A DNA stretch of 64,000 nt from Bacteroidota bacterium (GCA_029571985.1 JAKQVC010000194.1:1-64000); one strand, 5' to 3'. Shown: positions 7,411 to 17,417, numbered from the stretch's first letter. Notes: a model not told the origin generated them from the letters alone. Numbers and translations: made by a program.

Positions 7411-8835
7411 TTATTTTAATGAAATCGTTATAGTATCTGAAGGCGTTGTTGTGGTTGTTGCCATTGGTGTTGCAGGAGCGGGCACCGGTGCATATTTACT
7501 AAAACCGTTTTCCAGTTTCAATGAACCAGCAACCTGACTCCATTTACTTGCCTGTGCAGCAATCCATTTGTCATAATCTTCCTGAGAATCTACAACGAGT
7601 GTATATTTCATTGCGCTGTGGCCGGTTCCGCATAATTCGGCACATGCCACCTCGTAATTAAATTTTGCGTAACGTGGTTTATCATCACCTTCTTCAATAA
7701 TAGACCATGCCGGATTATTCGCTAATTCCTGACGCTTATCATTGGTCGTAATGAGTGGTGTAAATTTGAATGAAGTTGGCATACCCGGCACGGCATCCAT
7801 TTTCACATCCATATGCGGAATGTAGAAATTGTGCAATACATCCAGGGCCATTATTTTCAAATATGCCTGTTTGTTTACCGGCACATGCACTTCGCTTGGC
7901 ATTGGATCATCATAACCCCATGTAAACTCATCAGCATGCGCAGCAATATATTCTTCGGTATATTTTTTATTGATGCGATCTAAAGCTTTTTCACGGATGG
8001 TGATTTTGCCGGGAATTTTACCGAGTTCCTTTTCAATCAACGCTAATGTATCCTGAGTAGCAGCAACAATATACTTATTCGGTGATCCATCAATGATGGC
8101 AGTATATTGCTTAATCAATTCCTGAATTTCTTTTTCGCGATTTTGTAAAACCTCAATTTCACCAACATGATTTAATTTTTTGCTACCGGCAAGTGTAACA
8201 CGACGGTGTTCAACCCATTCGCGTGTAACGATACCCAGTGGATTATCTGCACAAATCAAATCATTATCACGTGGTCCGAGTTTTCCATCAGGACCGGGGT
8301 AACGGCTGCTCCAGAAAAATTGCTGACCTGTTACTTCAACTACAGTGGCATCTTCTTCTGCAGGTCCCATGATTTCTGTCCACGCCTGTAATCCAAACAC
8401 CACCAAACCGGTTAACACGATGGTAGGTACTATCGTCCAGATAAACTCTAATTTGTTGCTATGTGCAAAGTGTACGGCTTCATTTCCCGGACGGTGGCGA
8501 AACTGCCATGCAAACCAAAACAATAACACGTTCGTAATCACGAAGACAATGCCTGTTACCCATAAGGTAATCAGGAACATTTTGCTTATGATAATAGCAT
8601 TATTACTTGAATGCTTATCCACCATTCTATCGCTAAACAGCGGGAATGAATAAAAGAATCCAATCATGCCTAAAGCAATAAAAATCAAACCCAGCATCGC
8701 ATGGAAGCGAGTCATTTCAACGGTAGTGCGTTCACCACCGCGTAATTGCCCTACGAGGTCGAGTGTTCTTGTTACCTGGAACAAGACCACTACGATCAAA
8801 ACAATTGCAATAAAAATTAACCAACCAGTAGCCAT
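7411..8835 (-). CDS. coxB: Cytochrome c oxidase subunit II with internal insertion
   Basis: Subunit II carries the CuA center that accepts electrons from cytochrome c. At 474 residues it is longer than usual. Three hydrophobic segments precede the cupredoxin domain; the CuA ligands are visible in CAELCGTGHSAM, with the first histidine in the DVLHNFYIPHMDV strand. Between the first cupredoxin strand (TGQQFFWSSRYPG, about residue 170) and the rest of the domain (SEVHVPVNK, about 310) sits roughly 120 extra residues rich in Lys/Glu and likely coiled-coil (NREKEIQELIKQY). A Pro/Thr-rich tail follows. There is no fused cytochrome c domain, so a separate heme, perhaps in ActA or ActE, must feed CuA. 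Confidence 0.95.
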   Translation of the reverse strand: MATGWLIFIAIVLIVVVLFQVTRTLDLVGQLRGGERTTVEMTRFHAMLGLIFIALGMIGFFYSFPLFSDRMVDKHSSNNAIIISKMFLITLWVTGIVFVITNVLLFWFAWQFRHRPGNEAVHFAHSNKLEFIWTIVPTIVLTGLVVFGLQAWTEIMGPAEEDATVVEVTGQQFFWSSRYPGPDGKLGPRDNDLICADNPLGIVTREWVEHRRVTLAGSKKLNHVGEIEVLQNREKEIQELIKQYTAIIDGSPNKYIVAATQDTLALIEKELGKIPGKITIREKALDRINKKYTEEYIAAHADEFTWGYDDPMPSEVHVPVNKQAYLKIMALDVLHNFYIPHMDVKMDAVPGMPTSFKFTPLITTNDKRQELANNPAWSIIEEGDDKPRYAKFNYEVACAELCGTGHSAMKYTLVVDSQEDYDKWIAAQASKWSQVAGSLKLENGFSKYAPVPAPATPMATTTTTPSDTITISLK

Positions 8836-8850
8836 TGTGATAATTTATGT

Positions 8851-10239
8851 TTAGATGTGATGGTCAAGACTTTCTCGATACATTGGGTTTTTCTCTGCGA
8901 TAAGCGGAGCTTTTGCCAATTGATTAAATACAACTAATAGGAACCCGCCTGCAAATGCGATGAACATACCCACTTCCATAATGCCAATTCCCTGATAAGC
9001 ACCCAATGTAGCCGGAGTAATCATCATCCAGAAATCTAACCAGTGGGTTAAAATCAGAACAACAGCCACGGTAGCCAACACAGTCATATTACGTTTAGCA
9101 TCGCGACGCATTAGAGTGAGGAAAGGGAACAGGAAGTTTAACAGTAAGTTCGCATAGAACAAATACTTATAATCGGTGCGTGCACGATCGAGCCACCAAC
9201 GGTTTTCTTCCGGAATATTTCCATACCAGTATAACATGAACTGGCTAAACCATAAGTAAGTCCAGAACACGCTGAAGCCGAATGCATATTTACCTAAATC
9301 GTGTAAGTGGTTTTCATTTAATTGCTCCAGGTATCCCTGACGTTTCAAATAAATGAGCACCAATATAATTGTACAAATAGATGCAATCCAGAGAGAAATA
9401 AAGTTATACCAGCCAAATAAGGTGCTGTACCAATGCGGATCGAGCGACATCACCCAGTCCCAAGTCATTGTAGAGCTGGTAACCGCCCAAATAATCAGGA
9501 ACACCGCAGCCAGGATACGTGTTTTTTGGAACCAAACCGTTGGGCCTTCGATATCTTCACGCAACGAATACTTACGTAAAGTGATTGCCACACCCACCCA
9601 TAAAATCAGGTATAATAAAGAGCGGATTGTCCAGAATGTTTTATTCAGATAGCTGTCTTTGCCGTCTAATAATTTATCGTAGTGTGGATTTTCAACATTA
9701 CCATTTGCATCCGGGTGTAACTCTTCTGCATGATGAGCAGATGCTTCATCATGATGAACCGGTTCAGCAGCCTGATGATATTGGAATGCCTGCCATTCAC
9801 GGTTATAATCAGTAGTATGACCGTGTTCGGTTCCGTGTTCTGCTTCGTATTCTTTCAACGCTTCCACGCTTACCACTTTCTCAGTAACGAAATCGTTTCT
9901 CCAATGTTCGTACAAATTGTGATAACCAGCCCAAACACCAACAACCACAACCAGCATCAGAATTGCACCATACAGTGAAAACTGGCTAATGGCTTCAGGA
10001 ATACGCTTTACTGTCACGTGCCATCCGGCCATCGCAATCTGGTGAGCCGTCAGGAAGAAAACTGCCAGAACAGAAATGCCCAGGAAGAAAATCGTGTCGT
10101 GCAGATAATTTGACCAGAACCTGTCCATAGAGGTACCCATGGCCATTCCGATCCCTACGAGTATTACGCCCAGTACGAGCATACCCAGAAACAGGTTTCT
10201 CAGCTTGGACGTAAAAGTAAAAGTATTTGAGCCGTTCAT
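8851..10239 (-). CDS. actF: Alternative complex III subunit ActF
   Basis: A 462-residue integral membrane subunit with about ten helices, related to ActC/NrfD. In alternative complex III it helps form the membrane part that binds quinol. Family features include WDWVMSLDPHWYSTLFG and the YLWFSQFMLYWYGNIPEE stretch. A soluble loop of about 70 residues between helices (about 125-200) is rich in His and Glu. The C-terminus ends in LDHHI. It is the last act gene and lies 15 bases before coxB, so complex III and oxidase are made from one cluster. Confidence 0.93.
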   Translation of the reverse strand: MNGSNTFTFTSKLRNLFLGMLVLGVILVGIGMAMGTSMDRFWSNYLHDTIFFLGISVLAVFFLTAHQIAMAGWHVTVKRIPEAISQFSLYGAILMLVVVVGVWAGYHNLYEHWRNDFVTEKVVSVEALKEYEAEHGTEHGHTTDYNREWQAFQYHQAAEPVHHDEASAHHAEELHPDANGNVENPHYDKLLDGKDSYLNKTFWTIRSLLYLILWVGVAITLRKYSLREDIEGPTVWFQKTRILAAVFLIIWAVTSSTMTWDWVMSLDPHWYSTLFGWYNFISLWIASICTIILVLIYLKRQGYLEQLNENHLHDLGKYAFGFSVFWTYLWFSQFMLYWYGNIPEENRWWLDRARTDYKYLFYANLLLNFLFPFLTLMRRDAKRNMTVLATVAVVLILTHWLDFWMMITPATLGAYQGIGIMEVGMFIAFAGGFLLVVFNQLAKAPLIAEKNPMYRESLDHHI

Positions 10240-10285
10240 GCTATTCTGATTTCCGATGATTATTTCGATAGTGGTTATTCAAATA

Positions 10286-10972
10286 TTATTTTGCTTCTGC
10301 TGTTGCTGCAGTTTCAGGTGCTGTTTGTGCTGTTGCGGCCTGTGCTGCTGCATAATCAGCTTGTAACTTTTTAATATAGGTAATTACCTTCCAGCGCTCC
10401 TGTTTGTTCAAAGCATATGCATATGGTTGCATAGCGTTCCGGCCATAGCTAACTGAATGAAACATGGTTCCTTCGGTCATCGCCATATATACAGGATCAA
10501 AATATGAAGGAGGAGCTGCGGTATATTTTCCGGAAGTAACAATCACGCCTTTTCCGTCGCCGGCTTTACCGTGACAGATTGCACAATAAATATCAAAGAA
10601 ATGTTTTCCGGTTTCAACTGCTTCTTTATCCTGAATGGTAAATGGATTTTTGTTTGCAGTGGCAGCCAACAGGTAACCTTCCGGTGTATTCGGAATGGTA
10701 TACGGCAGGTTTAATGCCATCGACAAGCTATCTCCTTTTGTTCCTGCTACTGCATTGCCTACGTAAGGCACTGTATGTGCAACAGGCATTAAGGCCGACA
10801 TGTGATTAGGCAATTCCGGATGCAACGCATACGTTTCATACGCACGCGAATAGTTCATATCATATGTATAGCTGTCGCCAGGATAATCACCACTTGCCTT
10901 TTTACAGGAAGTGAATGTTGCAGGAACAATTACTACGGCAACCAACGCAACTACTAAAGTATTTTTCACCAT
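10286..10972 (-). CDS. actE: Alternative complex III subunit ActE, monoheme cytochrome c
   Basis: A lipoprotein cytochrome of about 228 residues. The signal ends in a lipobox (PATFTSCKK), so it should be anchored by lipid on the periplasmic face. One heme site CAICH lies near residue 128, followed by GKAGDGKGVI, and the distal Met is probably in the NAMQPYAYAL segment. The C-terminus is an Ala/Thr-rich tail. The ATG at 10972 is chosen over a TTG at 10990 because it gives a clean signal peptide and clears the actD stop at 10991. In ACIII this subunit passes electrons towards the oxidase. Confidence 0.93.
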   Translation of the reverse strand: MVKNTLVVALVAVVIVPATFTSCKKASGDYPGDSYTYDMNYSRAYETYALHPELPNHMSALMPVAHTVPYVGNAVAGTKGDSLSMALNLPYTIPNTPEGYLLAATANKNPFTIQDKEAVETGKHFFDIYCAICHGKAGDGKGVIVTSGKYTAAPPSYFDPVYMAMTEGTMFHSVSYGRNAMQPYAYALNKQERWKVITYIKKLQADYAAAQAATAQTAPETAATAEAK

Positions 10973-10990
10973 TGGTATGGATTTTCTCAA

Positions 10991-11518
10991 TTAAAGTTCT
11001 TTTTCATGAATTTCTACTGCACCGCTATCGCTTAACACTTTGCGGATTTCTGCTTTTTTAGCATCGGTAGTATGATCATCAATTTCGAATGTCATGGCAA
11101 ACATGTGACAAGTAGTTCGCTCGTCAATAATTTCTGATTTCATACCCGGAGCCAATCTGTTCAGATACAGATAGGTTAAAAACATACCTACAGATGCAAA
11201 AAGCACTGTGAGCTCGAATGTAATTGGAATCCATGAAGGCAGCGACAAATAAGGTTTACCACCATAGTTAATCGGGTAATTATTTGTGGTAATCCACAGA
11301 ATAAACGACAACGCCGTTAATGTACCTGTAGCACCAAAAATAAAACCTGCGCTATGGAGTTTTGTCATACGTAATCCCATGGCATCATCCAGACCATGCA
11401 CCGGAAATGGTGTATAGCAGTCGTGGATTTTGAGACCTTCTGCCCGCACTTTTTTTACAGCTTTAATGAGTATTTCCTCATCTTCATACAAGCCGTACAT
11501 TATTTTTTTCGTGGACAT
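10991..11518 (-). CDS. actD: Alternative complex III subunit ActD (DUF3341)
   Basis: A 175-residue DUF3341 protein. It has a cytosolic N-terminal domain (MYGLYEDEEILIKAVKKVR, CYTPFPVHGLDDAMGLR) followed by two membrane hairpin helices (about 60-85 and 98-122). The C-terminal part (TFEIDDHTTDAKKAEIRKVL) is soluble. This is the standard ActD of alternative complex III, a structural membrane subunit with no cofactor. It sits between actC and actE in the usual order, 32 bases after actC. Confidence 0.93.
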   Translation of the reverse strand: MSTKKIMYGLYEDEEILIKAVKKVRAEGLKIHDCYTPFPVHGLDDAMGLRMTKLHSAGFIFGATGTLTALSFILWITTNNYPINYGGKPYLSLPSWIPITFELTVLFASVGMFLTYLYLNRLAPGMKSEIIDERTTCHMFAMTFEIDDHTTDAKKAEIRKVLSDSGAVEIHEKEL

Positions 11519-11550
11519 GAGCTATATGTTGTTTAAAATCTGTTTAATAA

Positions 11551-12951
11551 TTAATGGTGGCTGTGATCATCTTGTTTATGCACCGCATTAGGACCAGTAT
11601 ACTGATCGCCTGCTGTCTTCAAAATGGATTTCACCTCTGCAACCGCAATTACCGGAGCTACTTTCGCAAAAATCAGGAACAGGGTCATAAAGAATCCGAT
11701 CGTTCCTATATATATGAAAATCTCAACCGTTGTCGGATAATACATTGTCCAGCTCGACACAATAAAGTCGCGGTGCGTAGACGTAACGATGATTACGAAA
11801 CGCTCGAACCACATACCCACGTTAATGAAAATAGACATGAAGAATGTGAACACTACGCTGCGACGTAATTTACGCACCCAGAATAATTGCGGTGACACCA
11901 CGTTACAAGTCATCATACCCCAATAACTCCACCAGTAAGGACCCATTGATCTGTTCAGGAACGCATATTGTTCGTAAGGGTTTCCAGAATACCATGCGGT
12001 GAACAACTCAGTAATATAAGCCACACCCACAATTGAACCGGTAAGGATAATTACCTTATTCATGGATTCGATGTGACCCAGTGTGATATATTCCTGTAAA
12101 TTAAATACCCTGCGCACAACCAGCATCAGCGTTAACACCATTGCGAATCCAGAGAAAATCGCACCCGCAACGAAATATGGCGGGAAGATGGTTGTATGCC
12201 AACCCGGAATAACGGAGGTAGCGAAGTCGAAGGATACAATGGTATGCACTGACAATACGAGAGGAGTAGAAAGTCCGGCTAACACTAATGAGATAGACTC
12301 AAAACGCTGCCAGTTTTTCGCTGTTCCCTTCCAGCCGAAGCAGAAAATATTATACATCTTTTTGGTAAAGGCTGATTTGGCGCGGTCGCGGATAAGTGCG
12401 AGATCCGGAATCAAACCTGTATACCAGAATACTAACGAAACTGTAAAGTAAGTTGAGATCGCGAATACGTCCCAAAGGAGTGGTGAGTTGAAGTTTACCC
12501 AAACCGGACCACGTGTATTCGGATACGGGAAGATAAAAAAGGCCAACCAAACACGACCCATGTGAATAATCGGGAAGAAGCTCGCACACATTACGGCGAA
12601 GATGGTCATCGCCTCAGCGGAACGGTTTACACCCGTCCTCCATTTCTGGCGGAACAATAAAAGGATGGCGGAGATCAGCGTTCCGGCGTGACCGATACCG
12701 ATCCACCAAACGAAGTTGGTGATATCCCATGCCCAACCCACGGTTTTGTTCAATCCCCACAAACCGATACCATAGGTAATGGTGAGGCCGATCATCACAA
12801 ATCCGTTAATGGCAAGCAGACCTGAAAGCGTAGTAGCTAAAAACCAGGCTTTGCTCGGTTTGGTTTCTACCGGAGCACAAATATCATCTGATATCTGCTT
12901 GTAGGTCTTATGACCCTGTATAAGCGGTTCCCTTAAAGGTGATACGAACAT
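11551..12951 (-). CDS. actC: Alternative complex III subunit ActC (NrfD-like)
   Basis: A 466-residue polytopic membrane protein of the NrfD/PsrC family with about ten helices. In ACIII it holds the quinol-binding site beneath the iron-sulfur subunit ActB. Characteristic segments are FVWWIGIGHAGTLISAIL, CASFFPIIHMGRVWLAFF and VNVGMWFERFVIIVTS-like motifs near the C-terminal third, ending in a His-rich tail (HKQDDHSHH). It starts 18 bases after actB and is strongly coupled to it by position. Confidence 0.95.
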   Translation of the reverse strand: MFVSPLREPLIQGHKTYKQISDDICAPVETKPSKAWFLATTLSGLLAINGFVMIGLTITYGIGLWGLNKTVGWAWDITNFVWWIGIGHAGTLISAILLLFRQKWRTGVNRSAEAMTIFAVMCASFFPIIHMGRVWLAFFIFPYPNTRGPVWVNFNSPLLWDVFAISTYFTVSLVFWYTGLIPDLALIRDRAKSAFTKKMYNIFCFGWKGTAKNWQRFESISLVLAGLSTPLVLSVHTIVSFDFATSVIPGWHTTIFPPYFVAGAIFSGFAMVLTLMLVVRRVFNLQEYITLGHIESMNKVIILTGSIVGVAYITELFTAWYSGNPYEQYAFLNRSMGPYWWSYWGMMTCNVVSPQLFWVRKLRRSVVFTFFMSIFINVGMWFERFVIIVTSTHRDFIVSSWTMYYPTTVEIFIYIGTIGFFMTLFLIFAKVAPVIAVAEVKSILKTAGDQYTGPNAVHKQDDHSHH

Positions 12952-12969
12952 AACTGCTTAGGTGGTTGA

Positions 12970-15900
12970 TTATTTATAATTGTAAAGATCCATGATATCT
13001 AAAGCCTTGTCTGATTTCACATCGGCTTTTTCTTTGTTCCTTACTTTCGTTTTATATGTGATTGAAGGCACCCAGTGGAATTCTTCCAGAATACCAAATG
13101 AGCGGTCATCCATAGATGCTTTAGTTAACATGCTGTTTTCATCGTAATTGTTTCCGAATACGATTGCATCAGCAGGGCATCCACTTTGACAAGCGGTGCG
13201 TATTTCGCCATCGGCTAATTCGCGACCTTCTTTCTTGGCTGTCAGTTTTGCATCCTGTATACGCTGCACACAGAAAGAACATTTTTCGATTACACCGCGT
13301 GAACGCACCGTTACATCCGGGTTGAGCACTAAGCGGGTTAAATCTTCGAACAAGCCCAATTCTTCTGTTCCTTCAGGATCGTTCATGTGGCCGAATGTAT
13401 CAGCAGCACCATAATCGAACCAGTTGAAACGACGCACTTTATACGGACAGTTATTTGCACAATAGCGTGTTCCGATACAACGGTTATACGCCATTTGATT
13501 AAATCCTTCTGAGCTATGGTTAGTTGCGCCTACCGGACAAACGTTTTCGCAAGGTGCGTTTTCGCAATGCTGACATAACATCGGCTGGTACAATACTTCC
13601 GGATTTTCAGGATCGCCTGCATAATAGCGGTCGATACGCATCCAGTGCATTTCGTGTGCGCGAATAACTTCTGCTTTACCTACAACCGGAATATTGTTTT
13701 CGGCATTACATGCAACAACGCAAGCGCCGCAACCAATACATGAGTTGAGGTCAATATTCATTCCCCAATTAAAGCCATTCTTTTTACCGAAATAATCCGG
13801 ATAGAAGGTTACATTACTCCAGGCTAATGCTTCCTCACGGTCTTCATTACCTGCTTTTGGGTTATGCTTATATTCTTCGAGAATAGTTTCCTTAACAATG
13901 CGGCGTGGACCTAAACCATCATTAATGCTAAAGTGTGTTTGCGTTTGCGCAAGTTTAACGTTCTCGCCTTTAGGTTTGATTTCTGCACCACCAGCCATGT
14001 AGCTCACACAGTCGCCACTGGCATCCAACATTGGATATACGTTCACACCTACGCCTGCACCACCTTTACCAATAGCTGTTCTTCCGTAACCTAAAGCCAC
14101 AGAAACAGAGCCATAAGCCTGACCAGGTTGAATGGCGATTGGCAAATCGATAGATTTTCCGTTTACCGATAAGGTAACCATATCGCCGTGCATGTAGTCT
14201 TTTTCCTTAGCCCATGTAGGAGATACGTTGAGGTAGTTATCCCAGGTAATTTTAGAAATAGGATCTGGTAATTCATGCAACCAAGGATTATCTGCATAAC
14301 GGCCATCGCCGATGGCTACAGATTCATAGAATTGCACCTGTAAGCCACTTGCTTTTTTCGACATCGCCATGATAGCAGCTGCAGAGGCAGCAATATCAGT
14401 TGGTTGCGCCGGTGTTGCAGTTGCCTCGGCCATCATCATATCTGCAGATGCTGGTTGATACAACCCAATTTGTAAAGCCTGATTAAAGGCAGTACCCGCT
14501 GCAAGATTATTTGCTAATAAGCCGGTTGTCCAGCTCTGCATCAAGAAATCATAATAATTAGTTGCATTACCGCTCCACAGCAACAATGATTCCTGCATTT
14601 GACGTGTATCAAACAATTTGGAAATTGTAGGCTGTGCTAATGAGTAATGTCCTTGTTTAGGTTCATAGTCGTTCCATGATTCGAGGAAATGACTATCCGG
14701 ACATACAAACTGACAAGCTTCGGCGGTTTCATTTATGCTGTTAGCAAATGAAATTGAAACGCCTGCTTTGCCAATAGCTTCTGCTAATTGAGTTCCGAGT
14801 GCATGATCGTAAACCGGGTTACAATCGTAGAACATAACTGCACCAACCTGACCACCTTTTAATTCAGAAATCAGATTTTTAATAGTCGCATCAGAACCCT
14901 GACGTAATTGAGAAGCGTGTGTAAAGTTGATTGTTTTACCGTAGTTGCCTAAAGCATCGTTAATAGCGTTTACTACTAACTGCACATGTTTATCATTACA
15001 ACCGGCAACAACTAATGATTCGCCGGCATGTTTTTTCAACCAGGTAGCTGCTTCGCTGATGCGTTTTTGCTTAGCCTCATCTTGCAATTTATTTCCTGCA
15101 GAGGCATTTCCACCGGTAATGGCATCATATAAATTCAATGCAACGATACCTAATTCAGAAGGCAGAACTGCAACGCGATAATCGGCATTAGAACCGGTTA
15201 ATGAGAGGCGACTTTCAAAATGATAGTGGCGGCTCATTTCCGCATTTTCTTTCGACACTTTTCTGGTTGCGATATATCCTTTTGTATATTCTACAGGAGA
15301 TATCCAGGTACCCAGAAAATCAGCATCAATTGAAACGATTGTTTTTGCAGCACTAAAGTTATAATCAGGTATAGCAGCAACGCCTTTTGATTCGGCATTT
15401 GCCATCAGCATACCATCATAAGAAACGGCATCATATGCCATTACTTTAGTGTTTGGAAATTTTTCAGCAAATTTTGCAAATACCTTTTTTGTAGAAGGGC
15501 TGATTACCGTAGAGGTAATGATGCGCACATTTGCATTTGGGTTAGCAGCTAATTTTCCATTGATAGCGGTATCCACTTCTTCCCAGGTTGTATTTTTCAT
15601 ACCGCGATCGCTTTTCACCATTGGATTGCGATAACGGGCTGTATCATACAAACTTAACACTGCAGCCTGCACACGTGCAGATGTTCCACCTTTTGTGATT
15701 TGTGAATCTTTGTTACCCTCAATTTTAATCGGGCGACCTTCACGGGTTTTCACAAGGATGCTACAGTAGTCACCACCTGCATAATACGTAGATGCATACC
15801 AGGTAGCGATACCAGGTATTACATCTTCCGGCTTAAACACGTAAGGTGCTACTTTTTTTACCGGGATTTCGCATCCGGCAGCTACAGTGGCTGCGGTAAG

Positions 15901-16071
15901 ACTGAATCCGACTACTTTAAGGAAATCGCGACGAGAAGCCTGCAGTGAATCATTTTTTTCATCAAAAAATTCAACCGGTATTTCCTGATTAAACTCGTGT
16001 TGAGCGAGTTCCATAAATTCCGGCTCCTGCTTTAACTCTTCAAGGCCTTTCCAGTATTTTTTGTCTGCCAT
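12970..16071 (-). CDS. actB: Alternative complex III subunit ActB (molybdopterin-like fold plus Fe-S domain)
   Basis: A 1033-residue fusion of a molybdopterin-oxidoreductase-like domain (ActB1) and a ferredoxin-like domain (ActB2). Near residue 46 a twin-arginine signal SRRDFLKVVGFSLTAA ends in AAGC, so export by Tat and lipid attachment are likely. The first 700 residues resemble molybdoenzymes; in characterised ACIII this part holds no molybdenum. Four iron-sulfur binding groups follow: CIGCGACVVAC (about 777), CQHCENAPCENVCP (about 832), CIGTRYCANNCP (about 863), and CSFC (about 932) with CQSGCP (about 960). They would carry electrons from quinol to the ActA hemes. Confidence 0.96.
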   Translation of the reverse strand: MADKKYWKGLEELKQEPEFMELAQHEFNQEIPVEFFDEKNDSLQASRRDFLKVVGFSLTAATVAAGCEIPVKKVAPYVFKPEDVIPGIATWYASTYYAGGDYCSILVKTREGRPIKIEGNKDSQITKGGTSARVQAAVLSLYDTARYRNPMVKSDRGMKNTTWEEVDTAINGKLAANPNANVRIITSTVISPSTKKVFAKFAEKFPNTKVMAYDAVSYDGMLMANAESKGVAAIPDYNFSAAKTIVSIDADFLGTWISPVEYTKGYIATRKVSKENAEMSRHYHFESRLSLTGSNADYRVAVLPSELGIVALNLYDAITGGNASAGNKLQDEAKQKRISEAATWLKKHAGESLVVAGCNDKHVQLVVNAINDALGNYGKTINFTHASQLRQGSDATIKNLISELKGGQVGAVMFYDCNPVYDHALGTQLAEAIGKAGVSISFANSINETAEACQFVCPDSHFLESWNDYEPKQGHYSLAQPTISKLFDTRQMQESLLLWSGNATNYYDFLMQSWTTGLLANNLAAGTAFNQALQIGLYQPASADMMMAEATATPAQPTDIAASAAAIMAMSKKASGLQVQFYESVAIGDGRYADNPWLHELPDPISKITWDNYLNVSPTWAKEKDYMHGDMVTLSVNGKSIDLPIAIQPGQAYGSVSVALGYGRTAIGKGGAGVGVNVYPMLDASGDCVSYMAGGAEIKPKGENVKLAQTQTHFSINDGLGPRRIVKETILEEYKHNPKAGNEDREEALAWSNVTFYPDYFGKKNGFNWGMNIDLNSCIGCGACVVACNAENNIPVVGKAEVIRAHEMHWMRIDRYYAGDPENPEVLYQPMLCQHCENAPCENVCPVGATNHSSEGFNQMAYNRCIGTRYCANNCPYKVRRFNWFDYGAADTFGHMNDPEGTEELGLFEDLTRLVLNPDVTVRSRGVIEKCSFCVQRIQDAKLTAKKEGRELADGEIRTACQSGCPADAIVFGNNYDENSMLTKASMDDRSFGILEEFHWVPSITYKTKVRNKEKADVKSDKALDIMDLYNYK

Positions 16072-16107
16072 CTGGTTATGGTTAGATTTGAGCTAATGTA
16101 AATGAAA

Positions 16108-17358
16108 TCAATAGTGACATTTCTGACATTCAGTTGCACCAATGTCAACCGCTTTTACGTTTTCTATTTCGCCATTTTTCAGTTTTTCATGTAACACGGC
16201 ATATGGCTTATAGAAATCGTTAGTGGTAAAGTTTACGTTTGAATTGCGGTGACAGTTGATACACCATCCCATCGAGAGGTTTTCCTGTTGTTGAACAACA
16301 TCCATTTCCTGAATCTGACCATGACAAGTTTGACATTCGATACCACCCACTTTTACGTGTTGAGCGTGGTTGAAGTAAACATGATCAGGAAGGTTGTGGA
16401 TTTTCACCCATTCAATTGGCTTAGGCTCACTTTCATATTTGAGCGTTGAAGGGTTGAAGCCGATATAGCTATAGATTTTCGCAATTTCTTTATCGTAAAC
16501 CGCCTTTGGGTAGTTTGGATCTGTTCCGGAAACACCCTGAATATTATAGTGGCAGTTCATACACACGCTTAATGATGGAATTACGGCAGCTTTGCCTCGT
16601 TCAGCGCCTACGTGGCAATATTTACAATCAATTTGATTGATACCGGCGTGTACTTTATGAGAATATAAAATCGGTTGTTCAGGTGCATATCCTTGCTGAC
16701 GACCCAAAGATGTTGCGCTGTTCCACATCGATACGCTCAACCAGCAGAGCAATAAAATACCGATGAGGCCTACTAACGGGCGGAAACGGCGTTGACGGAA
16801 CCACGGGGTTTGGTCAGGAGCCGGGTCATCATATTTCTGATGCACCATCACATTCAGATACTTCACGGCACGCGACATAATCATAGCGATTATGGCAAGC
16901 GCAATGATGAGTATCCAATACAATTGGGTATTATCTTTTTTAGCCTCAACCGGACCAGCCGCTGTATCTACCGGAGGTGCCGCTTTACGTGCAGCCTCTG
17001 CGTCGATATACACAAGGATATCGGCGATATTGGCATCCGTCAGTTCAGGAAATGCAGGCATCACTGAGCCATACTCTTTGTAAAGAGCATTAGCATACTT
17101 GTCGCCTGTAGCCAGGAATGACTGAGAATTCTTGATCCACGCGTAAAGGTTGGTACTATCCGTCCAGCGCTCGCGCACCCCCTGAAGGGCCGGGCCAGTC
17201 ATCTTTTTATCGATAAGGTGGCATCGCTGACACTTACTTTGGAATAGTTCCTTGCCTTCTGCTTCGCCGGCAAACGCAGTGTTTACCGTTGTCACAAACG
17301 CGAAGAAAAACAAACCGGTCAGTAGGCGTCTGAAGGTCGTCTGGTTCTTCAACTGCAC
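16108..17358 (-). CDS. actA: Alternative complex III subunit ActA, multiheme cytochrome c with extra N-terminal heme domain
   Basis: A 416-residue exported cytochrome. A signal peptide (LLTGLFFFAFVTTVNTAFA) leads into a class-I-like monoheme domain with CQRCH, GPALQGV and a probable Met ligand in VMPAFPELTD. A membrane helix follows (YWILIIALAIIAMIM) and a second one (LVGLIGILLLCWLSVSMW). The C-terminal domain has five more sites: CKYCH, CMNCH, CQTCH, CINCH and CQKCH. Six motifs in all exceed the five of described pentaheme ActA. The GTG at 17358 is preferred: a TTG at 17412 falls inside a perfect -7 box (17410-17417), so it cannot be in the transcript. This is the first gene of the respiratory cluster. 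Confidence 0.93.
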   Translation of the reverse strand: MQLKNQTTFRRLLTGLFFFAFVTTVNTAFAGEAEGKELFQSKCQRCHLIDKKMTGPALQGVRERWTDSTNLYAWIKNSQSFLATGDKYANALYKEYGSVMPAFPELTDANIADILVYIDAEAARKAAPPVDTAAGPVEAKKDNTQLYWILIIALAIIAMIMSRAVKYLNVMVHQKYDDPAPDQTPWFRQRRFRPLVGLIGILLLCWLSVSMWNSATSLGRQQGYAPEQPILYSHKVHAGINQIDCKYCHVGAERGKAAVIPSLSVCMNCHYNIQGVSGTDPNYPKAVYDKEIAKIYSYIGFNPSTLKYESEPKPIEWVKIHNLPDHVYFNHAQHVKVGGIECQTCHGQIQEMDVVQQQENLSMGWCINCHRNSNVNFTTNDFYKPYAVLHEKLKNGEIENVKAVDIGATECQKCHY

Positions 17359-17409
17359 AATCGTGTAATTTTTAAGTTTAAGGATTTGGCTGATTTCTAA
17401 AAACCCGTG

Positions 17410-17417
17410 CAAAGCTA
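17410..17417 (-). promoter_or_regulatory. -7 box for the act-cox cluster
   Basis: The minus strand reads TAGCTTTG, a perfect match to TAnnTTTG. Transcription should begin just downstream, near 17403, giving a leader of about 45 bases before the GTG of actA. No convincing -33 box was found at the expected spacing. Confidence 0.6.

Noticed and set aside
17358-17412. TTG start for actA giving a 434-residue protein
   Set aside because: The TTG is part of a perfect TAnnTTTG -7 box at 17410-17417 and the extension hides the signal peptide.
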